Below, piece by piece: positions 49,691-60,894 of a stretch of 64,000 nt of DNA. The stretch is from contig NC_088302.1 of NCBI RefSeq assembly GCF_032854445.1, positions 9,169,338 to 9,233,337 of the forward strand, in the 5' to 3' direction. A model generated the notes under the pieces. That model was not told where the DNA came from. It saw nothing but the letters and a program-made list of their open reading frames with translations, and searched no databases. Made by a program: the position numbers and the translations under genes. The stretch's first letter is position 1, and every line of letters starts with the position of its first letter. The DNA is from Liolophura sinensis. Lineage: Eukaryota; Mollusca; Polyplacophora; Chitonida; Chitonidae.

Positions 49691-51027
49691 ATTCTAGCAA
49701 TTCAAACACACAGAAAATCCTAGCCATTCAAATAGAGAAAATCCTAGCCATTCAAATAGAGAAAATCCTAGCCATTCAAACACAGAAAATCCTAGCAATT
49801 CCAACATAGAAAAATGTAGCTATTCAAACACGGAAAATCCTAGCATATCAAATAAAATAAAATTCTAGCAATTCAAACACAGAAAACCTTAGCAATTCAA
49901 ATAGAGAAAATCCTTGCGATTCAAATACAGAAAACCCTAGCAATTCAAATAGAGAAAATCCTGGCAATTCAAACAGAGAAAACCCTAGCGATTCAAATAG
50001 AGAAAATCCTAGCCATTCAAACACAGAAAACCCTAGCAATTCAAATAGAGAAAATCCTAGCCATTCAAATACTGAATATCCTAGCCATTCAAAGACAGAA
50101 AACCCTAGCAATTCAAATAGAGAAAATCCTAGCAATTCAAACAGAAAAAGTCCTAGCCATTCAAACACAGAAAACCCTAGCAATTCAAATAGAGAAAATC
50201 CTAGCCATTCAAACACAGAAAACCCTAACAATTCAAGTAGAGAAAATCCTAGCCATTCAAATAGAGAAAATCCTAGCCATTCAAACACAGAAAACCTTAG
50301 CAATTCAAACACAGAAAACCTTAGCAATTCAAACACAAAAATTCCTAGCAATTCATATAGAGAAAATCCTAGCCACTCAAACACAGAAAACCCTAGCAAT
50401 TCAAACACAGAAAATCCTAGCCATTCAAACACAGAAAATCCTAGCAATTCAAACAGAGAAAATTCTAGCCATTCAAATACTGAAAATCCTAGCCATTCAA
50501 ACACAGAAAACCCTAGCAATTCAAATAGAGAAAATCCTGGCAATTCAAACAGAGAAAACCCTAGCGATTCAAATAGAGAAAATCCTAGCCATTCAAACAC
50601 AGAAAACCCTAGCAATTCAAATAGAGAAAATCCTAGCAATTCAAATACTGAATATCCTAGCCATTCAAAGACAGAAAACCCTAGCAATTCAAGTAGAGAA
50701 AATCCTAGCAATTCAAACAGAAAAAGTCCTAGCCATTCAAACACAGAAAACCCTAGCAATTCAAATAAAATAAAATTCTAGCCATTCAAACACAGAAAAC
50801 CCTAGCAATTCAAATAGACAAAATCCTAGCCATTCAAACACAGAAAACTCTAGCAATTCAAATAGTAATCTTAGCCATTCAAACACAGAAAACCTTAGCA
50901 ATTCAAATAGAGAAAATCCTAGCCATTCAAACACAGAAAATCCTAGCAATTCAAATAGAGAAAATCCTAGCCATTCAAACACAGAAAACCCTAGCAATTC
51001 AAATAGAGAAAATCCTAGCCATTCTAG
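49691..51027. repeat. 24-bp minisatellite, about 55 units
   Basis: The unit is of the type 'gaaaatcctagccattcaaa' plus 4 bases (caca or taga). Units of the two flavours tend to alternate, giving 48-bp dimers. Since 24 is a multiple of three, the array is open in frame on both strands: minus gives repeats like GFSVFEWL and GFSLFELL, plus gives ENPSHSNT and ENPSNSNR. Two 26-bp variant units (near 49848 and 50761, with 'aataaaataaaatt') shift the frame and introduce stops. No signal peptide or promoter supports a gene, so I treat it as non-coding satellite DNA. A diagnostic variant (ctggcaattc) recurs 576 bp apart, showing block duplication. Confidence 0.95.
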
Positions 51028-51195
51028 CGTTTGGAACACAGAACAGATATGAGGATCATTCTTCCGAGTTCCTTCACGACTAATCGTCACATTGCTTGAT
51101 GCTGGATCATCAAAACGACCACTTACTAGAATTGTCACATGTTGTCACCAAAGCATTGAGAATCAGAAATTAGGAAAATTCACGTCATGAGGGAG

Positions 51196-51786
51196 GGGGG
51201 GGGGAGAGGAGAAGTAACACCTCCTGTTTCCATGCAATGTCGATTCGGGTCCAAGTTGAATTAGCCATTCTCTCAACAAAAAAAAAAGATAATCTGTTAA
51301 ATTTAACAGGATGTTGCAGAAGATTATTCTGTTAAATATAACACACATATCTGTTAAATCGACATAAAGATACTATTAGGCTAACAGAATATTCAGTTCA
51401 GTATAACACACTATTATGATATAATAACAGAATACATTCTAGCATCACTCAGACAACAGACCTTCTGTTAAAATTAAGAGATTCATTTTTGGTGTTGTTC
51501 TCTTGCATTGCATAAGTAATAAGTTACCAGTTCAAAAAACGTAATCATGAAGGCCGCAGTAAACAACACAATATATACGCAGATTGGGAGGTGGGAGTGG
51601 AGAAGCAACACCTCCTGTGTCCAAGTAACAGTGTACCTTACCGTGCAAAAGCGACTCAGGCCCAAGCTGGATTGATTTTATTTATTTGATTGGTGTTTTA
51701 CGCCAACCTGAATTGACCACAGTTCTCTTTCAATACATAAGTAATACGCCACCAGTTTGCTCACAGAACGTCATCATGAAGGCAGA
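51196..51786. repeat. diverged duplicated segments
   Basis: 'gagaagtaacacctcctgtt' (51210) is repeated as 'gagaagcaacacctcctgtg' (51601), each followed by 'cgggtccaagttgaatt' or 'caggcccaagctggatt'. 'cataagtaataagttaccag' (51518) is repeated near 51740, each followed by 'cgt.atcatgaaggc'. These look like two to three decayed copies of one unit with differing deletions, one interrupted by a SINE tail. Confidence 0.6.
51674..51704 (-). repeat. SINE family A tail fragment
   Basis: 'tttatttatttgattggtgt' followed by 'tttacgcc' is the reverse of the family-A tail. Only the last 31 bases were inserted or remain, inside the duplicated segment. Confidence 0.7.
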
Positions 51787-51789
51787 AAT

Positions 51790-52465
51790 TACCAAATTTC
51801 TTTAGGCTGATAAAATTTCACCTTAAGAAACAAGCAAAATAACAGCCGGGTAATGCCTGTAAAGAATACTTAACGACAGAGATTTTGATGTTATTGGCAT
51901 AATCATAATGAAGACGAATCGATGCCGGTTTGATACATCATACCGTTAGCGTTTAAATGTGAATCGAAAACACGTCACCGGTTGTCAACAAACAATAGTC
52001 TTGTACAAAGGTCTTGTGCACTGACGTAAAGTGGCCAGACATTTCCTTCAAACTAAATACATCCAAGGGAAGTAATTTCGTCAACCCGGGATAAATGCGC
52101 GAAGGCCAGAGAGTTGTTTGCCTTGTGAGGTTTAGATCAGTTTTCTCCAGTCATTGAAAAATCACCTGATGCTTGAACAGCCTAACGACCATGGTACATA
52201 GAAGGAGTTACTACAATACTGCTATTCATAAAGCTTTCCTGTGTCTCACCTGGATCTCGCAATATGGCATACGCGTCACGCTCAGTTTGAGTAGCGGGTA
52301 GAATGTAAAATGTATTGACATTTGGAATCAATTAATAATTGATTCTAATTAATTAATTAATTTTAACCTGCAAATGATAGTAGCAACGTGTCGAAAATTT
52401 ACTGAACACGTTAATGTTCATTAAGTGTGATAATTAACAACACAACCTTTTGAGAAAATGGCAAA
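51790..52465. other. non-coding stretch
   Basis: No gene. A near-palindromic ATTAATT-rich patch lies at 52325-52362. Confidence 0.45.
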
Positions 52466-52469
52466 AAAT

Positions 52470-52660
52470 TGTGCTAGGGGATGTATAACTTGCTACCGTA
52501 TAAGCATTTGCATTAACAGTTAGAAAGTCGACAAGAGACTCCAGAATCCAAGAGACTCAGAATCTGTGGCGATTTGCTTCATGATTGTGTCTTAAGCAGA
52601 TACTGGTTGGATATATGAACAGTTGTAATCAAAGCGCAAATGAGATACATATTTTGTATC
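52470..52660 (+). repeat. dispersed repeat R1, fragment
   Basis: 'gtgctaggggatgtataact', 'taagcatttgcattaacag' and later 'tggatatatgaacagttgta' with 'atcaaagcgcaaatgagata' match R1 at 6490, 6515 and 7868. Confidence 0.55.
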
Positions 52661-52877
52661 GTCAACTGATGTTCTAGCATCGTGAGCTATTTGAATGCTG
52701 AATACTGAACACTAGTAAGTGATGTTCTAGCATTGTACATGATTTGAACAACTATAAAGTATCCAGGCGTTAAAGCACACATTCGTATTCCTGTCGTCAA
52801 CCCAAATGAACGTTGCAGATATGTGATGCCATGCGTCATCCTCATCGACTTCACTTTCTCAGCGTCAGCAAGCGTTA

Positions 52878-52927
52878 CTTCTTGAGCACGGCGTAAAACG
52901 CAAATCAGACAAATCAATAAATATAAA
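52878..52927 (+). repeat. SINE family A tail fragment
   Basis: 'acttcttgagcacggcgtaa' and 'caaatcagacaaatcaataa' are the last 50 bases of the family-A consensus, without centre or head. Confidence 0.75.
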
Positions 52928-53480
52928 GCAATAACAGTGTCCAAGTTAGCTTCCACTGCAATTATTCGTATAAGCACAGCGGTGATATTAAAACCGCACC
53001 ACGGTCCTATAGCCTCGGATTAAGCGATATCAGATACATATAAAATTAAAGCATAGCGCCATATATCTCCCATTCTATGACCCTAATTTCTAATTGTAAA
53101 ATTTTTCCACTCTAAAACGTGATACTGTTAGATAAAAACCAAATTAGGGTAGACTTGACACGTTTGGTAACAACAACAACAACTTGGCGAGTAGCCTTTT
53201 TCTGGCTGTTAATATTACGGTACTAGGCTCTAAATTGTAATCGAGGATATGTTGAAGTTGGCTTTTTGGTGTTGTGAATTTCTCATATCTGTCGATACAT
53301 AGTGGCAGTAAAGTTACATGTAGTAGCTGGATAAATATTCGGAACTGATCATTATGGCTTTCAGTTTACAATAAGGCATGATAGGAAAATATGTAATACA
53401 TCATGTGCCGGTAGTCTTTCGCGCAGGCCCATGCCCACGGGCAATGACGCCAAACTGGAGGCACGAGTAAACTTTTGAAA

Positions 53481-55717
53481 ATGGCATTGACATGCAGCGT
53501 AATCGGTTGTTCCAAAGAGACATATTGGTTGAACAAAAGGAAACAAACAGCTGTTGAGAAATGCGGATGCCTCCACCAGAATCAGTTTGCCAGTGTCAAC
53601 CACCATGTAGGTAATTATACAATTTATAATTTATGAAAATGCTTGAAACTAATGAAAGACACCGCTCTAAAAGAACAACAACAACGTCTCCAGAATTAAG
53701 TTGCAAATATCGATTTAAAAGTTAATATCTCATTCAAGGCAATACATGTTAAACCATTTCTAAAAACTTTGACTGTTACAAGCCTTGCAGTATTTTAAAT
53801 AAAACCAATCTGAAATGTTAAAAATTATTTTATGGATTATTTTTATATTGAAAACATGGAATAATCCTGCTTTAACCTCTTCAAAAAGTTTGCGATTGGA
53901 TAAACTTTTTAAGATTTTGAATTAATAATCCGTTATTTTTCAAAACGGGCCCATCATCACCACTTTTTCCTTGGTTAAGGCAGTTTATTTTCATTCATTC
54001 ATTTCTCATTTAAACTGGTTTTAAAGGAATCTGTCATGAATTCATACTTGTAACATACATGTATACGTGTCCACAGTTTTCAGGACTGCTTACCAAAAAC
54101 ATTTTAATCTGATCAGAGATTTTTTTATTTTGAAAATGAAGCCCTAACATAATTTTGGCTATTGTTAAGCTGTTATGATAATGAAATACTACACATGCTT
54201 CAGAGAGAGAGCTTGGATGAATGATTTAAACTGTCAAAGTGTTTAATTGAAGTAATTCTGTTGACATTCTGTAGTCATTAACTTTAGTTTGCCGTCTTAG
54301 TTTAAACTATTATTATACATATAGATGTTTTATGGCTATCATTAATGATATCTTAATTCTTAGGCGTATGCCTTGCCCAAAAGCAAGGGTTTATGATCAG
54401 TTCTAACTCATTTATTATTATTTTCACAGGTTATATACATTCCCTATAAGGAAAAAGGTTGAAAAAAGATTGTATAAGGATGCAGAAAATCGAGTGAGAC
54501 GGATTTTGTCTTTCAATTGTAATGCTGAGACTTGCATGGAATCTGAAGATAAAATTTAGATGAAATTTCCAGAACCAACAACCGACAACCCTGCAGTTTA
54601 AGAGCTTTCAGCTACTACCAGCTCAGTGCCATACTTTTTCTGTTGGTTGCTGAGTTGCATTTGTGTGATCCTTGTGTTGCTAAAGAGTCTGATGACTGAA
54701 AGGAAGATGGTTGCCCAGTTGAGAAACAGAGAGGCTAAGTTAGCAAAGCAGGTGGGGAAATTAAAGTTGTAGATTGCAGAGCTGAAAAAGAGGAGATATG
54801 TTGACAATATTTTGGACAGCGACCAAGGTGTCAATTTTTTTACTGGCCTATGCTCAAGATCAGTGTTTGAAAAACTGCACACTTACATCTCCCCATTTGT
54901 AAACAGAGAATGGACAGGTGTTCTCTCAATGGCTAAACACATCAGACAGTTTGTGGGTAAAGCTCGTTATGGTCCACAGAGAAAGATGACGTCCAGAAGT
55001 GAACTTTTGCTTACACTCATGAAACTACGTTTAGGATTGTTGAATCATAATTTGGCTAACCGTTTCAATATTTCACCTGCCCTGACTTCAAGGATTTTCT
55101 TTGCTTGGTTGAGGACTTACAGCTTGATTCTTAAAAGTCTGGTTTTTATCCCAGATCGTGAAACTGTTCTTGTCGCAAAACCTGACAGATTCAAACACCT
55201 CCCAGATTTATACTTTATTATTGACTGTACTGAAGTTTTTATTGAAACACCAAAGAATTTATATTTGCAGAGTGCTACATGGAATGATTATAAACATCAC
55301 AATACCGTTAAACTACTGGTTGTATGTGCCCCAAACAGTGCAATAACATATGTTCTCCAGCTAACATGGGTCGCATTTCCCACAAAGCTCTAACCTTACA
55401 CAGTGGATTCCTTGATCTAGTACCACCATATTCAATGATCTTGGCAGACATTTAACTTTGCTGAAGAATGTGCAGAGCGCAGTATTTCTCTTCATGTACC
55501 ACCAGACAGGAGAGGACACTCACAGATGATAGCAGCAGCCGTGACGAAAACCAAGCGTATTGCAAATGCTCGCATAATTATTGAACAGGTCATTGGACGC
55601 CTAAAAGACTTTAGAATATTGAAGTGAGAACTTCCCATATCACTTGTTGACCTTATTGATGACATTGTGGAAGTCTGTTGTGCTCTGAGCAGTTTAAAGT
55701 GTCATTTTAACAAGTAA
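53481..55717 (+). pseudogene. ISL2EU-like DNA transposon: zinc-finger / DDE transposase, decayed
   Basis: The first piece (53481-53610) encodes 'MALTCSVIGCSKETYWLN' with CX4C and later Cys/His residues, like the THAP-type N-terminal zinc finger of this group. It ends near a splice donor. After an intron-like gap, 'LYTFPIRKKVEKRL' resumes at 54430, followed by a Leu/Lys-rich coiled coil (54685-54790). From 54800 'VDNILDSDQGVNFFTG', 'SELLLTLMKLRLGLLNHNLA' and 'LYFIIDCTEVFIE' show a DDE_4-type transposase. The triad is Asp at 55223, Asp at 55447 and Glu at 55583 ('IIIEQVIGRLKDFR'). It ends 'VCCALSS' with a stop at 55717. Breaks: stops near 54556, 54600 and 54772, a frameshift near 55365, a small deletion just after the second Asp (usual RGF lost), and a stop near 55627. 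The protein would cut and join transposon ends in the nucleus. Confidence 0.88.
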
Positions 55718-56115
55718 AGCAAAACAGTTTTGTTTGTCCTGCTTTACTATTATAAGAGTGGGGGAAAAGCTAAATCTTTTGTGATATTCAACAAATTGTA
55801 CATGATATTCCAAGGACTTCCAAAGTTATTATATACATGTCAGTGTTTTGTAACATACATACACAGATAAAGAAAAAGTGCATGTATAAAGAAAGGCTTT
55901 TGTAAGATGCATTATTTTCAAAAAGCACAGCGCACAAGAAAGCCTCGACGTAGATGTATTTTATTTTATTTAAATATATGTATACACAAGGGCAAAACTT
56001 TATGGCCAACCTGTCACAATAAAATTAAAAAAATATTTTCATGATCCATCTGTCCTGTATTTTTAGTTTTTCATACTGACTGAAGGGAGCGAAAAAACTT
56101 ATGAACCCTAGGGGC

Positions 56116-56223
56116 GTGTATGGGAAGGTCTGCCAGCAACCTGCGGATGGTCGTAGATTTCCTCCACGCTCTGCCGTATTTCCTCCCACCATAATGCTAG
56201 CTTTCGTCGTATAAGTGAAATAC
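56116..56223 (+). mobile_element. SINE family A central fragment
   Basis: 'tgggaaggtctgccagcaac', 'ctgcggatggtcgtagattt', 'ccaccataatgctagctttc' and 'gtcgtataagtgaaatac' are in order. Head and tail are missing. It sits between the 3' ends of the transposase and the nuclease gene, inside the ISL2EU-like unit. Confidence 0.85.
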
Positions 56224-56368
56224 ATAGAATGCTATAATTCTGGACCCTTCTTGCTAAACTATGGTTCATCACTTGTGGGCTGCTTGCCTAGGGAAATGCC
56301 CCCACAAACAAAATGTACCCATACATTACAACTGTCACACTGTGCAGATTCCTCATTAAAAACGTGAA

Positions 56369-56386
56369 GGGGGGGGGGGGGGGGGG
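56369..56386. repeat. 18-base G run
   Basis: A pure poly-G tract lies right at the 3' end of the nuclease remnant on the opposite strand. Such runs can form G-quadruplexes and are prone to length change. Confidence 0.95.
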
Positions 56387-56389
56387 TCG

Positions 56390-57900
56390 TTGATGTCCTT
56401 GTCACATTCGCCACACATGTAAATTGGAGTTCGTTTTATTCCACATCTCCGTCTCTGTGGAAGCAGTGGTGTTGAAGTATGTGAACATGTGCTTACAGGG
56501 ACAGATGCAGATGGTAGTACTACAGCACTTGTACAGCTGGTTGACTCAACAGCCGGTGTGTTGGGAATAGGTTGTTTAAGAAGCTCTCGGAAAACGTAAT
56601 TGTTTCAAAACCAAACTAGTTCTGTTAGAATGTACTCACAAAACTCCTGATCAAACTTTACTCTCACAGTAAGATTACCATGAAATTTAAAAATAAACAG
56701 ATCACCATATGTCATTCGATTCATCACACCCATCTGCCCTTGAATTCGAAAATAAGATGTCATTTCTTCACAGATAAGCAACCCTCAGAATTTGTTTCAA
56801 TGTAAGGCACATTTTATTTCACACAACCCACCTCCACAACGCTTAAACTTAACAATCAAATCAGCACTTGCTGAGAAAAATGGATATGTTCAGAGATCAT
56901 TTCAGAGATCTTAATGTCGATGATTAGGTCTCACTGCCTTCCGATACATTTTTTGCATGAATCTCCATGAAAATACCATGCTTCATGGCCTCTGTTTGGG
57001 TACTTCAGTATTACCCATTACTGTGTTAATGAGTGATAATGCATCAGCAGTCTGGTCTGATTTCAATGTCTTAACACGACTGCAAATTCGGTGGAACATA
57101 CTTGCTGTTCACCTGCCTTTCCGCTGCTCTTTCCATTCTTGGAATTTTTCAAATTCTCCAACCTTTCTCCATACTGCATTGGCTTAACGAATGTCTTGTC
57201 TGATCGAACATTCCAGGTGCATGATCTGCTTGTGTTTTTTTTGTTTTTTTTTTTTGTTTTTTTTGTGATTGGTGTTTTACGAAGTACTCATGAATATTTC
57301 ACTTATACGACGGCGGCCAGCATTATGGTGGGTGGAAACCGGGCACAGCTCGGGGGAAACCCACGACCATCCGCAGGTTGCTGGAGACCTTCCCATTTGA
57401 TCTGCTTGTAGATGTTAGGTTTGTTAATCCGCTTTTCACTGCATGCCCCACTCTGAACAAGACACCTGCAGTGTGATTGCAGCACCCTAACATATCTGCC
57501 GTGCGACTGCAGTAACCTGTCAAGATCTCACCCTGTGGCTCATTGTCTGTGCCTTTCCTCATAATAACCCAAACATCATAGGGTTTGCTGTTAACAGCTT
57601 GTGATGGAGTGACTTTGGTTTTCAGAATACAAAATGGGCTTGTTTTCCTGATTCTATGATAAAAAATCTCCTTTACCCAATCACCACAAAAGTATCGATA
57701 TGCTTTTCCCTCCTTGTATTCATTCATCAATCTGTGCACTATGTCTTTCGTGGTTCTGTTGTTCAGGCATGTTGAAATATCAGTTATATACACTGAAGGC
57801 CACTCTGACAATGCAGTTTCGTCATTTCTCCATCCGTTTGGTTGTGAAAATGGATCCGGAGTTGCATGTCCTGACAGAAGCAGTTTCGGCTTATACTCCT
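56390..57900 (-). pseudogene. ISL2EU-like second gene: SWIM zinc finger plus YqaJ-type nuclease, decayed
   Basis: Read on the minus strand from about 57900: 'LLLSGHATPDPFSQPNGW' and 'SEWPSVYITDISTCL' open the readable part. Then 'KPYDVWVIMRKGTDN' and 'GYCSRTADMLGCCNHTAGVL' give a SWIM finger (first Cys and the CNH kept, second Cys now Arg). A SINE interrupts at 57234-57397. After it, 'TWNVRSDKTFVKPM' continues. The nuclease core is 'SADLIVKFKRCGGG' followed by 'CEIKCALH' (about 56796-56864), the SxD...ExK signature of YqaJ/lambda-exonuclease folds. Next 'YFRIQGQMGVMNRMTYGDLF' and 'VRVKFDQEFCEYIL' follow, and 'KRTPIYMCGECD' ends it. Several stops and frameshifts break it. It converges with the transposase gene. 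From memory, ISL2EU transposons carry such a pair; the nuclease role in transposition is unclear. Confidence 0.85.
57222..57409 (-). mobile_element. 5'-truncated SINE family A with 12-bp target duplication, inside the YqaJ gene
   Basis: The body 57234-57397 carries, on the minus strand, the 'caacctgcggatggtcgtgg' centre through 'ccataatgctggccgccgtc' to the tail, then an A-rich tail (T runs at 57235-57265 on the plus strand). Direct repeats tgatctgcttgt lie at 57222-57233 and 57398-57409. It is 5'-truncated. It splits the nuclease gene exactly between the SWIM region and the nuclease region, and the reading resumes on the other side. Confidence 0.95.
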
Positions 57901-57989
57901 GGAGCAGTTACTGTTCAGGTCATCCCGCTTGGTAGTCTACAGGAATATCCTCCTCCCGTGCACAAAATGCTCTGTGAGTGTAGGGAAAT

Positions 57990-58870
57990 AACCAAAAAAC
58001 ATTTAGTTCCATCAACTCAGAAGGAAATGCTTGAAACATAATTTAATTAACAAAAGACACTTTATCTCATAGTGAATCGGTGTTTTTTTTTTCGTTCAAA
58101 AATTGTCGGATGATATGCATTTTTTTATACTGACACTTTAAATCTGTTGCCAACAGTGTAATGTAGAATTTTCATATAACTTACTTTGTTTGTCCGAAGT
58201 TTTCACAATACCATCAACTGATGGATATAAACTTTAATGAAATCACTTTACTGTTAAAAAATACCTATTTTTATAATACCACAGTGTGTAAAATGCCAGA
58301 AAACTAACTTTCACAGTTTTAATGTTCATGTTCTTAATCATAGTAATGTACTTATCTCGCCGAAAGTTCATCCTAGTCCCCGCTTACTGATTTATTTCGA
58401 AGAGATCAAAACTTTTAAGGCATGAATAGACCACAACCTGAACTTGTCTAAGGTCATGTCACTTAAAGAGTCCATAACTGTTAGTTTATACGGGCAAAAG
58501 GTATGCAGAAGCGCTCAGGAAAATCGGCATCCAAACATGGTATCTAAGGACGCTCACAACTTTTTACTCGTATATCAGGGCACTTGGCCCTTTCTGTTGT
58601 GGCAACACGCACATTTAGGAGGCATGGAGTGATCTACATATATATGGTAGTCTATATTAAATTCCCTTATTCCAATTATTAATAAAATTATTCCTTTTAT
58701 TGGTGCATTAATCCACATTAGTGCCACATTTAACTTTCAAAGTTTTGTTGAACTTGAAATCTTAGGTAGGCCTAACAGCTGGTGCACCTTATATTTTGGT
58801 TTAGTGTAGTCTGTGTTAATAAAATCGAACAGGCAATGTTGTGTATTTCTTTGATACATCTGTTAACAAT
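57990..58870. other. non-coding stretch, expected right end of the transposon
   Basis: The terminal inverted repeat of the ISL2EU-like element should be near here, but I could not match it to a left end near 53.0-53.4 kb. Nothing else was recognised. Confidence 0.4.
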
Positions 58871-59426
58871 AACCTGCAATATGTCAAAGTTTCCATGCAA
58901 CAGCTGTAGTTTTAGTACTCAGCATTTTGCTCTTTTGCTTCGGCATTATCGTATTACACATTTCAACATGGTTTTCGTTTGTCTTGTGGAGTTGATCAAT
59001 GCCAGAAAATGTTCTCAATAATTGATTCCTATACAAAACATATTAAAAACCAACACTCTCATTTTTATGAACTGCACATGTCTACTCGATATGCAGTATA
59101 TAGACACAGCACAAGGGAGAACAAATCAATAGCTGAGGAAAATGATTTTAACTTGGCTTCGGGCACACCAGAGGTAAACACCGACCATATGAATGAAGAA
59201 TTAGGGTTTGAATCATTTCAAAGCCATGATTATAAAACAAAAATTGTCCTTCTTTTTCAGTCCTGTAGAAATGAAATTTTCGTAAGACTTCATTCTGTCC
59301 TGAATAGAAATCAGATTGATGTAGAACAAACTGATGGTCTCAGTGACATTTTAAATGGATTTGCGTCGGTGGAGCCCAGCTGTGAGGCATTGTCATCTGT
59401 TTCAAGCAAAATATTTCAAGCAATAT

Positions 59427-59990
59427 GTCCATGCAACAGCTGTAATTTTTAGTACTCGGCATTTTTTTCTCTTTTGCTTCTTTTTCAAAACATATTAAAA
59501 ACCAACACTCTCATTTTTATGAACTGCACATGTCTACTCGATATGCAGTATGTAGGCGCAGCACAAAGGTGAACAAATCAGTAGCTGAGGACAATGATTT
59601 AACTTGGCTTTGAGCACACCAGAGGTAAACACCGACTATATGAATGAAGAATTAGGGTTTGAATCATTTCAAAGCCATGATTACAAGAGAGAAATTGCCC
59701 GTTTTATTCTTATTCTCAGAGAAATCAGGAAACTACCTGTTAGTACATGTCTAGACATTGTAAAGGAAATTCAAGAACTATTTCAGTTCTGTAGAAATGA
59801 AACTTTCGTAAGACTTCATTCTGTCCTGAATAAAAATCAGATTGATGTAGAACAAATTGATGGTCTCAGTGACATTTTCAATGGATTTGCTTCGGTGGAG
59901 TCCTGTTCAGAAGCATTGCCATCTATTTCCAAGAAAAATAGTTACTTTGCTCAGGATTTGATTTCACTGAGACAGTTGAAATTATCCTAA
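59427..59990 (+). repeat. partial internal duplication of the zinc-finger gene
   Basis: The sequence from 'ccatgcaacagctgt' (58892) recurs at 59429, and 'catattaaaaaccaacactc' (59038) recurs at 59488. The first copy lacks a 92-base piece present in the second (about 59686-59778). The second lacks most of the second finger. So the copies carry complementary deletions. Confidence 0.85.
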
Positions 59991-60894
59991 GCAGACATAA
60001 CCCGTAAAAAACCTGAAACCTTTATGTATGTACCCATTATATAGCTACACTGATTGCCTTACTTAAGTATGAAGATGTTTTAGCTTAAGTTTTGAATGGA
60101 CATTCATATGCAGATGGTTTACTGGGAGACTTCTCTGATGACAGAATTTTCAAAAGTCATCCATTGTTCAAAGAGGATTCTAAACATTTACAGATTCAGT
60201 TATACGCTGATGAATTTCAAGTGGTTATCCCTTTAGGTACAAAGATTAAGAAATATCAGATTATGGCAGTGTGTTTTACACTGGGGAATCTAAAACCCAA
60301 ACAGAAGTTTGCAGTTCAGCTTGCTCTACTTTGCCCAGCGCATCTTATAAATAAATGGGTGGAATGTTGTCTTACAACCTCTTATCGCAAATGTTCTGGC
60401 TTTGGAAATTTCAATGGTTCTTTCAGATAACCTAACTGCTCACTCATTGTCTGGTCTAACTGAGGGCTTTTCGGCTCTGCGAAACTGTCGTTTCTGTAAT
60501 GTCACTTGAGAAACATGAAGAGTTTGTAGCTTTAAAGTTAACACTCAGAACACCACTGACATATAATATACAGATAGATCTTGTGGAACAAAATCCAGAG
60601 CTGGCATCGGTATATGGTATCAAGGAAAGGTCTCCCCTTAACATTCTAAAATAGTTTTATGCAATAGGAAGCATGCCCTCAGATATATCGCATGATATCT
60701 TTGAAGGGTTTGAATCAGATGTAATGCAGATAGTGATAGTGAAATCAGGAAGGATTGTTCACCTGGCAAGATTTGAATGAACAAATCTGAATGTTCCCTA
60801 ATCAAGAAAGTGATGAGGTTAACAAACCCTCGGTCATGGCAGAAGAGATGTCAAAGTTTAAAACAGCTTCTCAGACATGGTGTCTTCTACAGCT

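Noticed and set aside
49848-50759. 303-codon minus-strand open frame in the minisatellite as a protein-coding gene
   Set aside because: The openness follows from the 24-bp period, the opposite strand is equally open, frame-shifting variant units end it, and no leader or promoter is visible.
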